Assembly: GCA_964059195.1 (NCBI GenBank)
Contig: CAXKWD010000011.1
Location: forward strand, 35,020,066 to 35,084,065
Length of the DNA stretch: 64,000 nucleotides
Direction of reading: 5' to 3'
DNA from: Ectobius pallidus
Lineage: Eukaryota; Arthropoda; Insecta; Blattodea; Ectobiidae
A program made the translations under genes and the position numbers. Below the pieces are notes generated by a model, which saw nothing but the letters and a program-made list of their open reading frames with translations, was not told the DNA's origin and made no database searches. Each line of letters starts with the position of its first letter. Positions within the stretch are counted from its first letter, which is position 1. This document shows, in pieces, positions 22,131 through 34,984 of this stretch.

Positions 22131-22574
22131 CTACTTCTCCACATAGTCACCACTGTTATTCAGGCACTTGTCATAACGGGAAACCATTTTTGGATGCCTT
22201 CATCAAAGAAAGATGCCACCTGTGATGAAAGCAAAACCTGCCCTTCTAGTTTCACATCATCGTTGAAATGTTTTACACCACGGAATTTCTTTAAATGAAA
22301 CGGTCTGTCCTGGCAAATGTTTTCTTCCACAGCTTGCACCAAATTATCCGTGATCACAGACGGTCTGTCGTTCCACAGCTCATCATGCACATTTTCATGA
22401 CCTTTGTTAAACTTTTTAACCCACTTCCTCACCATTCCATAACTAATTATTGTTTCCCCATAAAACTCTCACAACTGGCAATGAATGTTTGCTTGCGTAG
22501 CATTTTTTTGCATTCAAAAAACGAATCACTGATCTGACTTCACAGTTGGTGGTTCGTTCAATTGTTTTGAACAT
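22131..22574 (-). pseudogene. mariner transposase, N- and C-termini joined
   Basis: From ATG at 22574: FKTIERTTNCEVRSVIRFLN (first HTH), a short degraded part with a stop (LWGNNN*LWNG), then MVRKWVKKFNKGHENVHDE and RPSVITDNLVQAVEENI (second HTH and linker). After FHLKKFRGVKHFNDD the frame jumps directly to the C-terminal segment LLSSQVASFFDEGIQKW. The final CLNNSGDYVEK appears in another frame before the stop at 22131. All three catalytic Asp regions are deleted. Confidence 0.9.
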
Positions 22575-22593
22575 TTTTAAACACTCTAGCAAT

Positions 22594-22725
22594 CACAGGC
22601 GCCGAATTGGGGGGCAAGGTACTTTCTGCCCCCAAAGACTTAAGATTTTATCATGTAAGGCCTATGTATAGCTACTAAAAATCCAGTTCTTGCCCCCCAG
22701 AAATATTACCAAGTCAGCGCCTCTG
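22594..22725. mobile_element. small hAT-like MITE (132 bp)
   Basis: The ends CACAGGCGCCGA and complement of CAGAGGCGCTGA are flanked by the perfect 8-bp duplication CTAGCAAT (22586-22593, 22726-22733). It contains two C or G tracts (GGGGGGCAAG and TTGCCCCCC) in inverted orientation and could fold into a hairpin. It lies inside the mariner element, so it is younger than that insertion. Confidence 0.88.
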
Positions 22726-22878
22726 CTAGCAATAGGATAACACAAAATGCCAATTGCTCACAGCTGCATCTGGCTTCCTAATGAATGAAGGATGTGATCG
22801 CGCATGCTCAAAATCGTGACTGCAATGCTGCAGCATCAAAATATTTCAATGGTACTTACTTTAAAAACACTTTTCTTA

Positions 22879-25800
22879 CATCTTAACAGGTAGGCCTAAG
22901 CTGTCTGTAAAAATAAGTTGTTTATACGTTCTGTGTTTAATGTTATATTGTGAGCAGCTGTTTATTTCATAGACATTTTAACATATTCACTGTCCCTAAA
23001 TTCCAACTCCTGATATCTTGGATTATATTAGTTTCATAAGTTGGAGAATATTTTATGCCATGTGTGACGTGAGGCTTTTCTGTTGTTGAGAATGAATAAT
23101 TTATATAAAGATCATTATATGAATAAATAAATAATTGAGTTTACCAATACTCTATATGGCGATGCAGAAATTTTTGCTGAGGTCATCTCATTGCTTACAG
23201 TTTATAACTGTTCGACTGTTGTTGAGCCATTTTATTTTATTCATTGCAACTTATTCGATGACATTTTGAAAAACCTTGTATTAACGGAAGTAATAAACAT
23301 TGACATTACTTAACGGAAGAGTGCTACTAGCAAAAGGTGTTGTACCAGAAAACAGTCAACCAATAACCCTTGGATAATAGAACTACATTTACCATCTATG
23401 TAAAGAACTATTGATTTATGATACAATAATATTTCCTTTGCATTTTGATAATTCATACACATATCTAAATATCTGCAGTGTACAAATTTGATCTCAATGC
23501 TTTCCTCCAGTAACAAAACTGGGATATTTAAGCATCCATAGAGTGATGCCCAGGATATAAGAATAAAGCATCTTATACTGTTACCATTCTAATAAACAAA
23601 GGTAGCCGGTCATTAGGCAGGACATTTGTTAAAAGATCATTGGCTTAAAAATTTGAGTTTTCTCTACACTGGTATTATTATTGTAAAATATGAGTAGGAT
23701 GTCCAGAGAGTTTCCTAAAATTTCTTTGACTTGCAAAATTAGTAAGGTTTTCTGGTACCATTCTGGTAAAACTAGCTTGTGTGATCACTGTGGATTGTTT
23801 CCTAAAATTTATTTTACTTACATAATTAATTAGGAGGGTGTTCTGTATTTCACAGAATTTGAGGTCTTTGGTAATTATTATAGTAACATATTCATTTGCT
23901 GTAACTTTCCTACATGTCCAGTTAATAATGCTGTCCCTCAAAATCTTAAATTTCATTGCTTAAATCATCCTCATTAGGGTATGTCTCTTGTCTCTTTCCT
24001 TTCTGTGCACTTATAAAGTCACACTGCAGAGGATTCCATGTTATTTGCTGTAAACATTTCATAATCATAGTAATGATAAGTCGCCATTTCATGCAAAGAA
24101 GATTCTCTTTGATTCTTATCTTTCTGTGTTGATGAGTAATGAGGTCTTGTTTTCAGGTTTTATGAAACTAGTAGAAATTCTTTGGTCGCTTTGCTTGTTT
24201 CATAATTTAATACGAGTATCTTAATTAACATTATAGGCAAGCTGCGCACGACTGTTTTTGTCTGACCATAATTAGTCTAAATGTTAAAATTTTGATATCT
24301 TAGATTCACTCAAACACCTGGGCTGTCCTTCGCATTGGCTGGCTGCTAATTGTTCTTGTTCTTGTCTTCTACGACAGATGGCAGCTTATGGCATCAGTCA
24401 ACTTGAAACTTCCTTTTGCTCGTTTTCTTGGAAGCAGCAGATTTTGTCAACACATGAATTCATTTTAATATAATATTAAAATTAACATGAACAGAATTAA
24501 TTTTATTTTTTGTATACAGGCTCTTTATTATGCAGTTTTGAGCCGATACTCTCAAGGTTTCAAGATTGTTCCGTGTTTGATAACGGTACCACACTGACTT
24601 CATATTGGAAATCTGTATCCTTATGGATATCATTATGATACCATTAAGTTACAGGTAATGAGCGATGGTAATAAGGTATGGTCGAACAAAAAATTATTGA
24701 TTGCATACCACTTCAAAATCTAATGCAGCCAAGAAGTTTATGGGGATACTAGAAATGTTGGAATTTTTTAAAAGCAAATGACTGCTAATTTAATTCAAGT
24801 CTTCCTTTTAATATTTCCTTGGCAAAGTAGGTTACTTTATTGCACTCAATGAAACGTCAAAAAACAAAGGAAAGCACTTACCATGTATGAGTTTAGAGTC
24901 GTTTATCTAATTCAAGTTCTTTAACCATATAGCGAGAAGTATTTGTTTTACAGTATTGTGGAGTAAACATTGTTTTTTAATGTTTTATATGCTCCATTTA
25001 TTTACATGCAAATATTCCAATTCTTTATTTATTGCAAAATATTTATTGTTTTGATTCATCTTTAAATAAGTATTCTTTCATTTCAGTATATATTTTATAT
25101 ATTTTTTTATTTTTATTTTTTATTTTAAAGAGAGAATGTTGTTATGTAGTCAACCGTTATGAAAGATTCAACAAAAATTATATTTTTATTTAGAAAGTAG
25201 TATTTTTATTTTTAGTGAATTAAACTTATATCCTGCGATTATTTTGATTTGCATGGCCCCTTTCATCACAAAACTTATTTTAAACAGCCAGTATTTTCAT
25301 TCTTCAATAATGAAATTGTTTTTCTTAGCACACATAGTACTGGTTCTTCCACTCATGGTGTCTATTTGAGAAAGTTTTGAATGTGTATAGTTTTCATTTC
25401 GGATATGTAAACATTAAAATTATTGTTTGCGGTTTTACTCAGCTGTTAATAATATCGTAGCAAATATATATTCTGTGCCTGTGTTGTAATTTTTATTGAG
25501 AATTATTTTTATACAACCCATATTTATTTTTATGAAGAAGAATATGTGTTTTCAACTATTGCTTTTGTTGCTGTTTGAACAAATGAAAATGGTATGGATG
25601 CTGTGGATTAATTTAATTTAAGAACGTTACGCAATGAATTCATTTTTCTATTTTATTTTAGACTTTTAACAGGATATTTATTTCATACATTTTCCTATTT
25701 TATTTAAGATTTTTAACAGGATATTTATTTCATGCAGCCAGAGTGGTAGCTTTTTGACAAAAAAAAAAGGACATGTGCAGGCGTAATTTTGATTTGATAA

Positions 25801-27426
25801 AATTGTTCTTATACTGTTAACAGGAGTTTTTTTTATATATTTTTTATCTTATTGTGAGAGTTAAAGAAAACTCACTATAGCAGTAAAATTATGTTTCATA
25901 TATATATATATATATATATGATATTTACAATGTCTGGAGTTAAACGTATAATATCCAGAATCACAGTAATACATCTGTATAGTAAAAATAAAATAGCATT
26001 TGGAATTGGGCTCGGTATAATGCAATGATGGTTCGAATTTAGTATTTTTCAATGTATATAAATTTAGTGTATAACATTTCCATTTTTAATGGTGAAAAAA
26101 GATGCTGTCAATGTTACAAACTGTCCATTTGCATTTAAAGCGACAATGCCAAGTATTTTTGTATGAAATTAACATATGTATATATACAATTATATACAAT
26201 AACTATTAACAATGTAAATAGTGAAATTAAACAGAAACTCCTTGCAATTGAACTTCATATTTAATTTTTTTTAAGTCTGACTTACCACTATTTGTTGCTT
26301 AATGTTTTTGCTTGCTGAATCTACGAATGAGAGTGAAATTACAGTAAATTAATTTTTTTTTTTTTTTTATACTTTACTGGCTCAAGATGTTTCCATGAAT
26401 CTTCTTAAAAGCAGTATTAAATATATTTAGGGTGAATTTTTCCTGATGCTTTTGTAAGATATGGAGCTATGCCCATTTAAAGGCAAGCAAGCTATGGACT
26501 GAGAGAATATTTATGAAAATACATTGTATGTTATTACTTGAAAAATTTCAAGATCTAGTTTTACAGATGACTGTGTCAGTAAGTTTAAGATTTTTTGTCT
26601 ACAGCTTTAGGTTGCATATGTATTTTCATTATGTTTGTCATATGCTAAGCTGACTGGTATGTAAAGGAAGAAAATGATGACCGTATTCTGTAATTATGTA
26701 TATGAGAATCATTGAAATATACTCTGGTCAAAGACTAAAATGTGTGCATTGCATTTTAAAACATACAAAATTCACAGTTTGCCAAAGAAAAATCACAGTA
26801 TAAAAACATATTTTAACCCTAACTCACTATGTGACAAATCTGTAGCATATACCATGTGGTGTGGTCTGTGGAACTCTTATGTTCATAATGTGAAATGTCC
26901 CTCATTAATCTCTGTCTTGATGGTCATTGAAATGGAGTTTCGAGAAAAGGATGTCGAATTTGTTTCGGCTCATTAAACACCGAAAAATGGCTCTTCCTGA
27001 GCCATCTGTTGCCCAAATACAAGCTATGATCTCGTGGTGTGATTGATAACATTGATTCATCCTTATGAACATCTTTTATACTGTAATGAAGTTAAATTCT
27101 GTTTTTCACAAGGCCCGGTGTAGGAAAACCGCAACAGGTGACAGTATTAATCCAGAACAGCGAGAATGAAACTCACCTCTTAAAACTGCCTTGGAGAGCG
27201 AGTTCAAAAATTCTCGCATGGTCCCTGAGACCACACCTCATGAGTTAGGGTTAAAAAACTTCTAACAGACCTAATGGAGTTTCAAACTTATCCTATGACT
27301 GTATTATTTTTAACTCTAGAACTTGTTATGAACCAAAGTAACACTTAAAGAAACCTTGTTAGCAAGACTTGCACCAAGTTTTAAAATCACAAGAAGTTCA
27401 CTATTTCCAAGGAATATTATTAATTG
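22879..27426. other. long AT-rich non-coding stretch
   Basis: No gene is supportable over 4.5 kb. A possible decayed terminal repeat of the 15587-type mariner (ATACAGGCTCTTTATTATGC) is at about 24518-24537. A TA dinucleotide run lies at about 25899-25919 and an A/T-only tract near 26350-26368. Two near-identical AT-rich segments (TTTTATTT...GACTTTTAACAGGATATTTA-type) lie next to each other at about 25653-25735. Confidence 0.5.
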
Positions 27427-27895
27427 CATACTGTATTTTAGGAACTATAAGATGCTACAGACTATAAAATGCACCTTAATTTTTAAGCAATTTAAAAAAA
27501 AATTACCATTTTTATTATTAGATTGCAAAGCCAGAGTAAAAAAAAAAACTTAGTTTATAAAACCGAACTGGCCTTTAAAATCCTTTTTAGTTCAAGTTCA
27601 CTGCCACTGTAGACTGCAGTGACACAATGTTCTGGGTTTGTGATGGCGGGCAGGACGGAGACAGTGTTAGCAAGCTTGTGAATCCCCGCAACTCATGTTC
27701 GTCGCATCGGTGCACTGCTGCTGCCAGTTGAATCCAATGTTGCCAGATAGAGATAGTTTCTCGCGGCATCGAATATATGGCCATTTTTAAGACTGGCAGA
27801 AATTTTAAATCAAACACTGGACATTTTTATATTAATTTCGAGTAAAAGACACACTTGAATTTTGGAGACAATTTTTTGTCTGTAAAATACGGTAA
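27427..27895. mobile_element. MITE, second copy of the 3449 family
   Basis: Left end ACTGTATTTTAGGAACTATA and right end complement of ACCGTATTTTACAGACAAAA match the CTGTATTTTACGGA-type ends of the MITE at 3449-4022. The ends and interior are diverged, so this is an old copy. No coding content is supported. Confidence 0.6.
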
Positions 27896-28671
27896 TACTA
27901 TTTACTGAATGTTATCTTTTCTCTTATTATTTTGCATTGATCAAATTTAATTTCAACTGCTATTCAGTAGAAGCCATTGGCCTTGATTTAATATGGTTGT
28001 AAACAAGTAAATGCCCCTCATTACAGACTTACTGAATGTTTCCATTCTGCTCTTGATAATCACAAAAGGTGCTTAGATTTTTCCTTGATCGACTGCATAT
28101 AAACCCGAACTTAAATTTCTTAACAGAATGTAATTTGAAAGTACACTCCCTGTTTTCTTATGTTTGAATTTCAGGTTAGCAGGTTCTGTGGTTGATTCTG
28201 TTCTATTTAAAGGGACCAAGAACCTCCTACTTTGACTTCTGTTAAGTTAATGATTTTTACTGTACCTTTTCTGAGAAGTTATTGGCAATACAGAAATGAG
28301 ATTTTTAAAATATGTTTTTCTTATTTAAAAACATATTTTAACACAAATGTTTTGAAAATTCTGATGTAAAACAAGAGAAAGCAAATTTTTGTGACACTTG
28401 TTCTGCCTTTATAAGGGTTTACTCCAACAAAGTGTACATATCATAAAACCATTGCATTAAAACATGCACTAAGTTAGTGATGGGCAAATATCAATGGGTG
28501 TGGGCCAAATAACAAACATTTCACAAGGCGAGCCAAAATAGTTGATTGGAATGCTGAAGAGATGCAATTTTCAGAATTTGGTCTGTTATTTAAATGAAGA
28601 AGTGTAAGATGAATGGAGCTGCGACTGTACTTCTGATAGCTTTTCATAGTCCGGATGCAACTGGATTGAAA
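27896..28671. other. non-coding stretch
   Basis: I see no gene, terminal repeat or SINE head. Confidence 0.4.
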
Positions 28672-28928
28672 TGAGGAGGTACGTTTCAAACCGTATTAAG
28701 TTCACTTTTGTAAATTTTTCAGGAGAGAAGAAAAACTGTTTAAATGTAAACTAAGGGATGTAAGAACACTTGTTTTGTGCATTGTTTTGAAGGGAATTTA
28801 ATTAAGTTAGACGAAAACAGACTTCACAGGATGATAAAGCATACTCGGAAGTCAGAATTATATGAAATCATATGAAACTCATTTTAGTCCGTGGGTGGAC
28901 TTAATACGGTTTGAAACGTACCTCCTCA
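28672..28928. mobile_element. MITE with 30-bp perfect inverted ends (257 bp)
   Basis: The first 30 bases, TGAGGAGGTACGTTTCAAAC plus CGTATTAAGT, are repeated exactly in inverted form at the right end (to 28928), with three further matching bases after one mismatch. There is no coding content. Flanks do not give a clear target-site duplication. Confidence 0.75.
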
Positions 28929-29086
28929 AATGAGCCTCAAGAGTGAAGTCAAAAGTCTGTCAGTCATTCCGTTTCTGACACAACTTTTTCAAAGCTTCAA
29001 AGAAGAAAACACTTGCTCATGCACATATGAAGATGGTGATGACCTTCTGGGCACGAGAAATCAAAATTTGGGAACTTCATTTTGGT

Positions 29087-29330
29087 AAAAGGTAAAGGCC
29101 ATGGAGGCCCTGAGGGTTCCAGGAGGTTGAGGCTCCCAGATTTTGGACATTCGGCACATGAAGGTGGTAAGGTTGTCAGCCTTACACACCGGCCGCCTTT
29201 GCCCAGTGCCACCAGAAGGATTAGACCAATTGAAAAATCTCAATGACCTCATCGGGAATCGAACCCGCGGCCTTCCGGTTTGTAGCGCAGCGCCTCAACC
29301 ACTATGCTACGGCGTACCAGGCCTCGTAAA
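29087..29330 (-). repeat. SINE, family G, full-length copy
   Basis: On the minus strand it reads a tRNA-like head (GTAGCATAGTGGTTGAGGCG, B box GGGTTCGATTCCCGATGAGG), a TTTTTCAATTGGTCTAATCC body and a tail ending CCATGGCC. CpG sites are largely retained, making it younger than the copy at 7637-7885. Confidence 0.85.
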
Positions 29331-31959
29331 ATTCAAGTTCTGAGATGTTAAGAAACAACAATTGAGTGTTACTTTGTGACTCCACTAATTTGTGGCTGAA
29401 TGTCCAGTTTTACCATTTGCAGTCCACAGTAAATGGAATAATGAAAATATCAAAGGTAAAAGTCTTGAAGTTCTGTTAAAATTCACCATGGAATCATACA
29501 ATAGAAGGAAAAGCAATTGAGTTAGAAATATAATTTTATCTTTCCCCTTGTGAGCTGCATTGAACCTGTTTGAGGGCTGCATCTGGCCCATAGGCCATAC
29601 TTTGCCCATCACTGCACTAAGATTTACTGAATGTTTTCTGATAGTTATTTTAAAGTATCCTTATGTTTTATGTTATTTTCCTCCATCCAAATGGAGGTTG
29701 CATGGACAAAGCACACTATTGCGACAGAATTCTGATTATAACAAGTCCTCACAAAAATTACAAAACTAATAGGATTACAAAGAATGGTAACAGTGGTTGC
29801 TGATCAACTGGATAGATCCCCTTATAGCTATAATTGCTATTTCCTTCAGAACTATTACTATTACACTAAATTAGGCTAACCATATTTAGACTTAAAAATT
29901 GACATATGGCCAAAGTAGTGATATTGTGTGGATGCTCACGTTTTGGAGTTCATAGGATTGAATCCTATAACCTTCCAATATTGGTGTTATTCCCTGCCTG
30001 ATTGGAATTTATTTAAAACGTACTTCAACCTTCCCTTTCCCTTAGCCGAGCATGTTTGTTTGGTTTGTTTGCTGTTGAACACACATGAGGGATTCCTTCC
30101 ATGTCCTGAATACGTGTGATGGCAGTGACTTATGCATGCTACAAATGTCTCGATATGATAAGACATCCTGCAAAGACAGTGAATAAGATACATACATCTG
30201 TTGAGGCATCTGTATTATATTATTTTACGGGAAACATATTCCATAGTTCAACGTTGGCGTGTAATAATTGTAGTCACCTCCTGTGAACATTATAAACACA
30301 CACCCTCAACAGCCGGGTGAAACACACTAATCATTTCCCCCTTTCAATTGGACTCGTCCAGCTGAGCATGCATAATGTTATTTTTCAAGAAACAGTACTT
30401 ACCAGTATACATCCCTAATAACTTAATATACCGTAAATAATTCTGTTGTACATGAGATACCTTCAGTATTACATTTCAACAAAGAATACTTGAATAAATG
30501 AAAGCTTATTAACTGATCGTGTTTTGTTCCAAAAAACAGCTGCATTGAATATGCCTTTTAATAGTTAAATTACTGTGTCAATCTAAAATGCTATTCAAAT
30601 AATTTAATTTAATAAATTGTTAATAATTTAATTAAGTTATTTAATAATTTTATGAATTATTTATTTCATATTATTTGCTAAATAGTAATTTGAAATGCAA
30701 CTCGAGACTTGGAACTCTCCTAGATAAATCAGTAGAATCTATTGGCAATTTCCAAGTCATTCATAGCATTATCCATAATAATGTTATATTTGCAAAACGA
30801 GTGGTTCGTAAAGCGCCATTAACAATGTTATAGCCCTATTTGCTGTACAGTGTACAGGTTGATTTTGTGAAAATGTGTGGACTGTTTAGTAAAAATTTAT
30901 ATATCAATTCTATATTCCATTTTAATATGTTTTTAATGTAGATATACCACCAAAATTAAGTTAAGGTTAAATCACGTCAAACCATACTTAAAATAACAGT
31001 AAAATTAGAATGATACATTTGAAGAGAGGGCCCAATCATACATTCTGCCTCGGGCCCAGTGCTAACTCTCAGCGGTCCTGCCTGTTGCTACTTATAAATA
31101 GATTGTAATGATTGAATAAGGAATAAGTTAGAATAGTAGATATATCGGGATGGCTTTTTCCCCCCTTAAGCTTCTGTAGGACATGAAATCAAAACCAGAG
31201 CGAAACAAAATTACCCTGAAGGTTCAAACGTTTGTTATAGCTGTGCACCAGCTATCCAATGCTCTCTGCAAATAAATTTATCACCGGTCTCTTGAGCAGG
31301 TCTAAAATTTCAGGAAACCTCTTAGGACAGTTAAGAAATTGTAGGTCATTGCTTCTCCGAATCACCTGTCTACTCGCTAACCTGCTGATAAAGATACAGT
31401 ATTTCATGCTTACTTTGTACATAACCTCATTTTGTTGTTAGTAGTCTGGAAGCCAAGTGTAGGCCTACCCAATTGTGAGAAAGGGTTATATTATGTTACA
31501 TGATAAATTATAGGAGGGATCAAGAAGCATGAAGGGCCATTTTTTGAAACATGTTTTATGTGTTGCCAATCAAAATTAATATTTTAATCTAATTCATGTA
31601 CCAGTGTTTATTTTTGACAAGTTGAGCATATAACTTTTTAAAGTACCCTAATAAAGTATTAAACAAAGAAAAAACTACAATATTATTCTTCTGATTAAAC
31701 TATTCGAGCTTCAAATTTTGAGGTATATTGTGAAGTGAGAAATTTCAATTCTAATATAACAGGTAGGTATTTCGATCTACAGTGATTATATAAAAAATAA
31801 AATGACAACTAATTACAACAATTTCTTTCCCGATTTTAATTAGAGATTTGTCGAAAAATAATGTGCAGTTCATTGGGAAGATGTTTTATTGGGCTGGTAT
31901 TTTGAAATGAAATTCACGATATCTTTCTTTGGCCATTTTTGTATCAGCAGAAAGCAGAA
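29331..31959. other. AT-rich non-coding stretch
   Basis: No supportable gene. A GC-richer patch at about 31035-31085 (CCTCGGGCCCAGTGC) looks like the end of an old DNA element, but I could not find its partner. Confidence 0.4.
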
Positions 31960-32240
31960 AGTTCCGGAAAACCAACCAATCAGAAAGGGCCTTTCAAAAT
32001 AGTTCTATGTTAGCGCCATCGGAATAGCCAATCGGACACTTGCTTACTTTCAAACGAGACATCTGCGAGAGTTCGGGTATTAGTGCAGCGTACAAAATGC
32101 GCTACTGAAAATCGCGGTTTTCGTGCAAAAAAAGTGCAGTTTCAATTAAAAATATTAATTAAACAGTGTTTTAAAGGAAATTATTCATTCTTAGGACCGT
32201 CGTATTGTTATCTGCTGCTCATAGAAAGTCAAAATTCGAG
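31960..32240 (+). promoter_or_regulatory. possible promoter and non-coding first exon
   Basis: Two CCAAT boxes (31976-31980 and 32028-32032) precede a locally CpG-containing segment that ends in a consensus donor, TTCGAG|GTACGT at 32235-32246. No TATA box is obvious. The short frame through it (ATG at 32098 meets a stop at once) does not look coding. An alternative is an unrecognised transposon promoter. Confidence 0.2.
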
Positions 32241-32246
32241 GTACGT

Positions 32247-33041
32247 ATCAAACTCTTTTATGAATAATTTGTGTCAAGAAGTTTATGGTTAAGTTATGGT
32301 TTTGTAATGCCCGCTACGCAAAGTGAAAGTGGGGCTTACCAGTTGTGTTGTATAATACTTTATATTATTCTATTTAATTTCTTATGACTAAGCTATGGCG
32401 GGCGTTGTAATTTTAGTGAGGGAATCAATTATATAAATTTTAACAGACCTATAGTACAAAAATGATGACCAAATCACTCAAATTTATATGAAGCTTAAAT
32501 CGATCTCCTGTCCTAGGAAATAACATTACCGATTACTTTACAATAAAATAGGCATAGAAGTACAGTATTTAGTGCTGCCAATATTTTACATTAATTTCTA
32601 TAAAGGTCAATGATAACCTGATCTGTAACGACACTAATGCCGAAACAGTTTGGCCAGACTCCCATTTGAAAAGTCCTATTCTTGTGTTCCTAACTACTAA
32701 GGTATATCACTAAATTCTCACATATTCAACAAGTACAATTGCGAGTTGTGTTTGGCTTCGAATGTCAATCTCTCGTTAATTCATGAAATGTGACTTTGTA
32801 ATTTGTTTAGTTTTACAGTAATTAGGCTACATTAATTATTCATTCAGTTCATTAAATTTGAATTCTATTAAACCTGTAAATACAATATTATCCGTAAGGT
32901 GGGCATTCTTGTATTCTGTAATTAAGTGTAAAACCTAGTGCTCTACTCCACGGAGGGTCATGAATCAGAATATACCGTCCGACTGCATCTATTCCGCTAT
33001 CTACTGTATTCATTGGTAGATGGCATGACATCTCCCACGGC
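32247..33041. other. non-coding stretch
   Basis: Nothing recognised. Confidence 0.4.
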
Positions 33042-33343
33042 CAGGGGCGGCCCGTCCGGAAGGGCCGGACCCACCCCATAAAAAAAATGCGGAACATTGT
33101 TTATCGTGATTGTCCAAATTAAACTAAGAATAGGCCTATTATAAGTCCGAACTTGAATGGGCACAACTTATTGCGATGAACATAAATTTCCCCTCTAGCA
33201 AGCAGCCATGTACAGAACATCTAGCGCAGAGACGTATTCTAAACATAAGGATTCATGGGCCAGGTTGAGTTTTCAAGGACTTATAGCTGGCTTCCCTTAA
33301 GACTGGCTGTTTTTACCAGTGCATAAAACAATATATAACCAAC

Positions 33344-33375
<32 letters not shown>

Positions 33376-33835
33376 CTGTGCTAATAATTTCCCTGTTCCG
33401 TGGGCCGGACCTCGTATCTCTTTCTCTGTCTGACATTTATCTCTTTCTCTCTCTCTCTTTCACTTGGATCGTATTTCTGGTTAAAAGTTCCTCCGGCACA
33501 GCCAACCTGACTCGCAGTACAGGCTGTGTGTGTGTGTGTGGTTTCTTTTTTATTTATTTTTATTTATTTTTTAATTTTAAATAGCAGTTCCCTGGTGTGT
33601 TCAAGGGGCAAGTACAGCATTTTTTTTCTTCATTATCTGTAAGTATCGGTTGTGAATCGTGAATAAACAATGAGGTGCTCTCTGTTTTTTCAACTATAGA
33701 TCCAAAAAATTCACAATTTATAGACATTGTTGTCCTATTTCCCCTTTCAAAATTATCACAACAACGTACCCGGTGCTAAATAAAGAAAAACTTAAATGCA
33801 GCCTATGGAAATGAAAAAAAAAGTTATTCCTCAGG

Positions 33836-34021
33836 TTCGTGAGCGACCCCTGGTGATATTCTCAGGGGATTTGTTACCGGGGTGCGCCAGTCCCCTAAAG
33901 ACACACACGGTCCTGAACCCGGGAAATACATTTTTCAGTACTGAAAAATCCCCGACCCGGGAATCGAACCCGGGCCGCCCAGGTGGTTGGCAGTCACGCT
34001 ACCAACTCACCCACGGCGGCG
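33836..34021 (-). repeat. SINE, family E
   Basis: On the minus strand the head reads GCCGTGGGTGAGTTGGTAGC (A-box region) and GGCCCGGGTTCGATTCCCGG (B box), followed by a body with CAGTACTGAAAAATG and a 3' part with CCTGAGAATATCACCAGGGG. It lies directly beside the family B tail at 34037. Confidence 0.8.
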
Positions 34022-34036
34022 GACATGGAAATGAAA

Positions 34037-34315
34037 CTGTATATCATCTGGCCGTCATTATCATCTTCATCCCATCATCCTCGCCTTGTTTGGAGTGAAT
34101 GGTGTGTCTCGTCTTACGTGTTGTCTCGGAGGTGGCCCAGGCATTGGGCTGATCACTCATCCGGGGAGACCCTCCATGTCCTTGTCCTATTGTATGTGAT
34201 CCATAGATAATCCCTCTCCCGACAGGTCGCGGCCCTGAAAGGCCCGGGCGGCTTGGGTCGCTTAAACGTCCCTAAAAGGGAGAGGTAAAACTAAGGTAAA
34301 GAAAGAAGAAAGAAT
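34037..34315 (+). repeat. SINE family B, body without tRNA head
   Basis: It matches the full copy at 55759-56209 from ATCATTTGGCCGTCATTAT to the tail: TGTTGTCTCGGAGGTGGCCC, GGGCTGATCACTCATCCGGG, AATCCCTCTCCCGACAGGTC, GCGGCCCTG, GGCCCGGGCGGCTTGGGTC. The head is replaced by the inverted family E SINE. Confidence 0.85.
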
Positions 34316-34335
34316 GTGAAAGTAACAACAAGAAG

Positions 34336-34984
34336 CGCCGGCGCGGTGGCTCATGCTGTAGCGCGTGAGCCTGGCATGCTAGCGGTCCTGAGTTCAAATC
34401 TCGGGGCCGGCGGGTGTGTCATTCGTGGTGGACGAAGCCGTGCCTTGGGGGTTTTTCTCGGGGTTCTCCCGTTTCCCCCTCTCATTCCACCTCTCCACTT
34501 CACCTCACCTTTCCCCCTTTTCATCCTCATCCCGTTTCCACTTCCGGTATCGGGTCTGCTTTGGCAGTCAGCGCCCTCTGGGGGCCTCTCCCGTTCTCCC
34601 CGCTGCTTGTGGTCAAGAGGTTGTTGGTGGTGTGTGTCGCGGACCTGTCGGGGCTCCGGTTGGAGGGACCGAAGGGGGTGGTGTGTGTCGCGGACCTGTC
34701 GGGGCTCCGGTTGGAGGGACCGAAGGGGGTGGCGTGTGTCGCGGACCTGTCGGGGCTCCGGTTGGAGGGACCGAAGGGGGTGGCGCATACGTGGCATGGT
34801 AATTAGGCTTGCTGGATGTAGGGGAGTTCCGTGGGGGCCTGCGGGGGGATCTGCAGTCCTGGGCGGCCTATGGGCACGCAACTCATTCCATCCCGGAGGT
34901 AGGTACAATAAGCCTGCGGCTTCGGTGCTTAGGGGCGTTCCCACCCCGCCTCCCGCCTAAAGGGCACTTATTCAATTCAAATTC
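34336..34984 (+). repeat. SINE, family C, with internal 51-bp tandem array (649 bp)
   Basis: A tRNA-like head (GGTGGCTCATGCTGTAGCGC, B box CTGAGTTCAAATCTCGGGGC) is followed by a long GC-rich body and a TTCAATTCAAATTCA tail. The 12-bp duplication AACAACAAGAAG flanks it (34324-34335, 34985-34996). At 34631-34783 a 51-bp unit (CGGACCTGTCGGGGCTCCGG and neighbours) is repeated three times, whereas the copy at 40038-40517 has it once. The long open frames here are a by-product of GC-rich repeat sequence. Confidence 0.92.
34631..34783 (+). repeat. 51-bp tandem repeat, three units
   Basis: GTCGCGGACC begins at 34636, 34687 and 34738, giving an exact 51-bp period. Because 51 is divisible by 3, it keeps frames open on both strands. 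It is internal to the family C SINE. Confidence 0.95.

Larger units (their letters stand above)
22032..22876 (-). mobile_element. deleted mariner #2 with nested MITE (845 bp)
   Basis: The ends are diverged inverted repeats containing GTGTTTAAAGTAAGTAC and GTTTTTAAAGTAAGTACC, of the same family as the element at 9321, flanked by TA (22030-22031, 22877-22878). The transposase is internally deleted and lies on the minus strand. A 132-bp MITE has inserted near the 5' end of the transposase frame, upstream of its ATG. Confidence 0.85.

Noticed and set aside
22879..27426. Mitochondrial insertion (NUMT), suspected from very AT-rich sequence
   Set aside because: No recognisable mitochondrial gene block could be read in any frame.
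34316..34960. Long frames on both strands (up to 214 codons) in the GC-rich segment
   Set aside because: They lie in a SINE with a 51-bp tandem unit, and both strands are open at once. The product has no protein-like composition.
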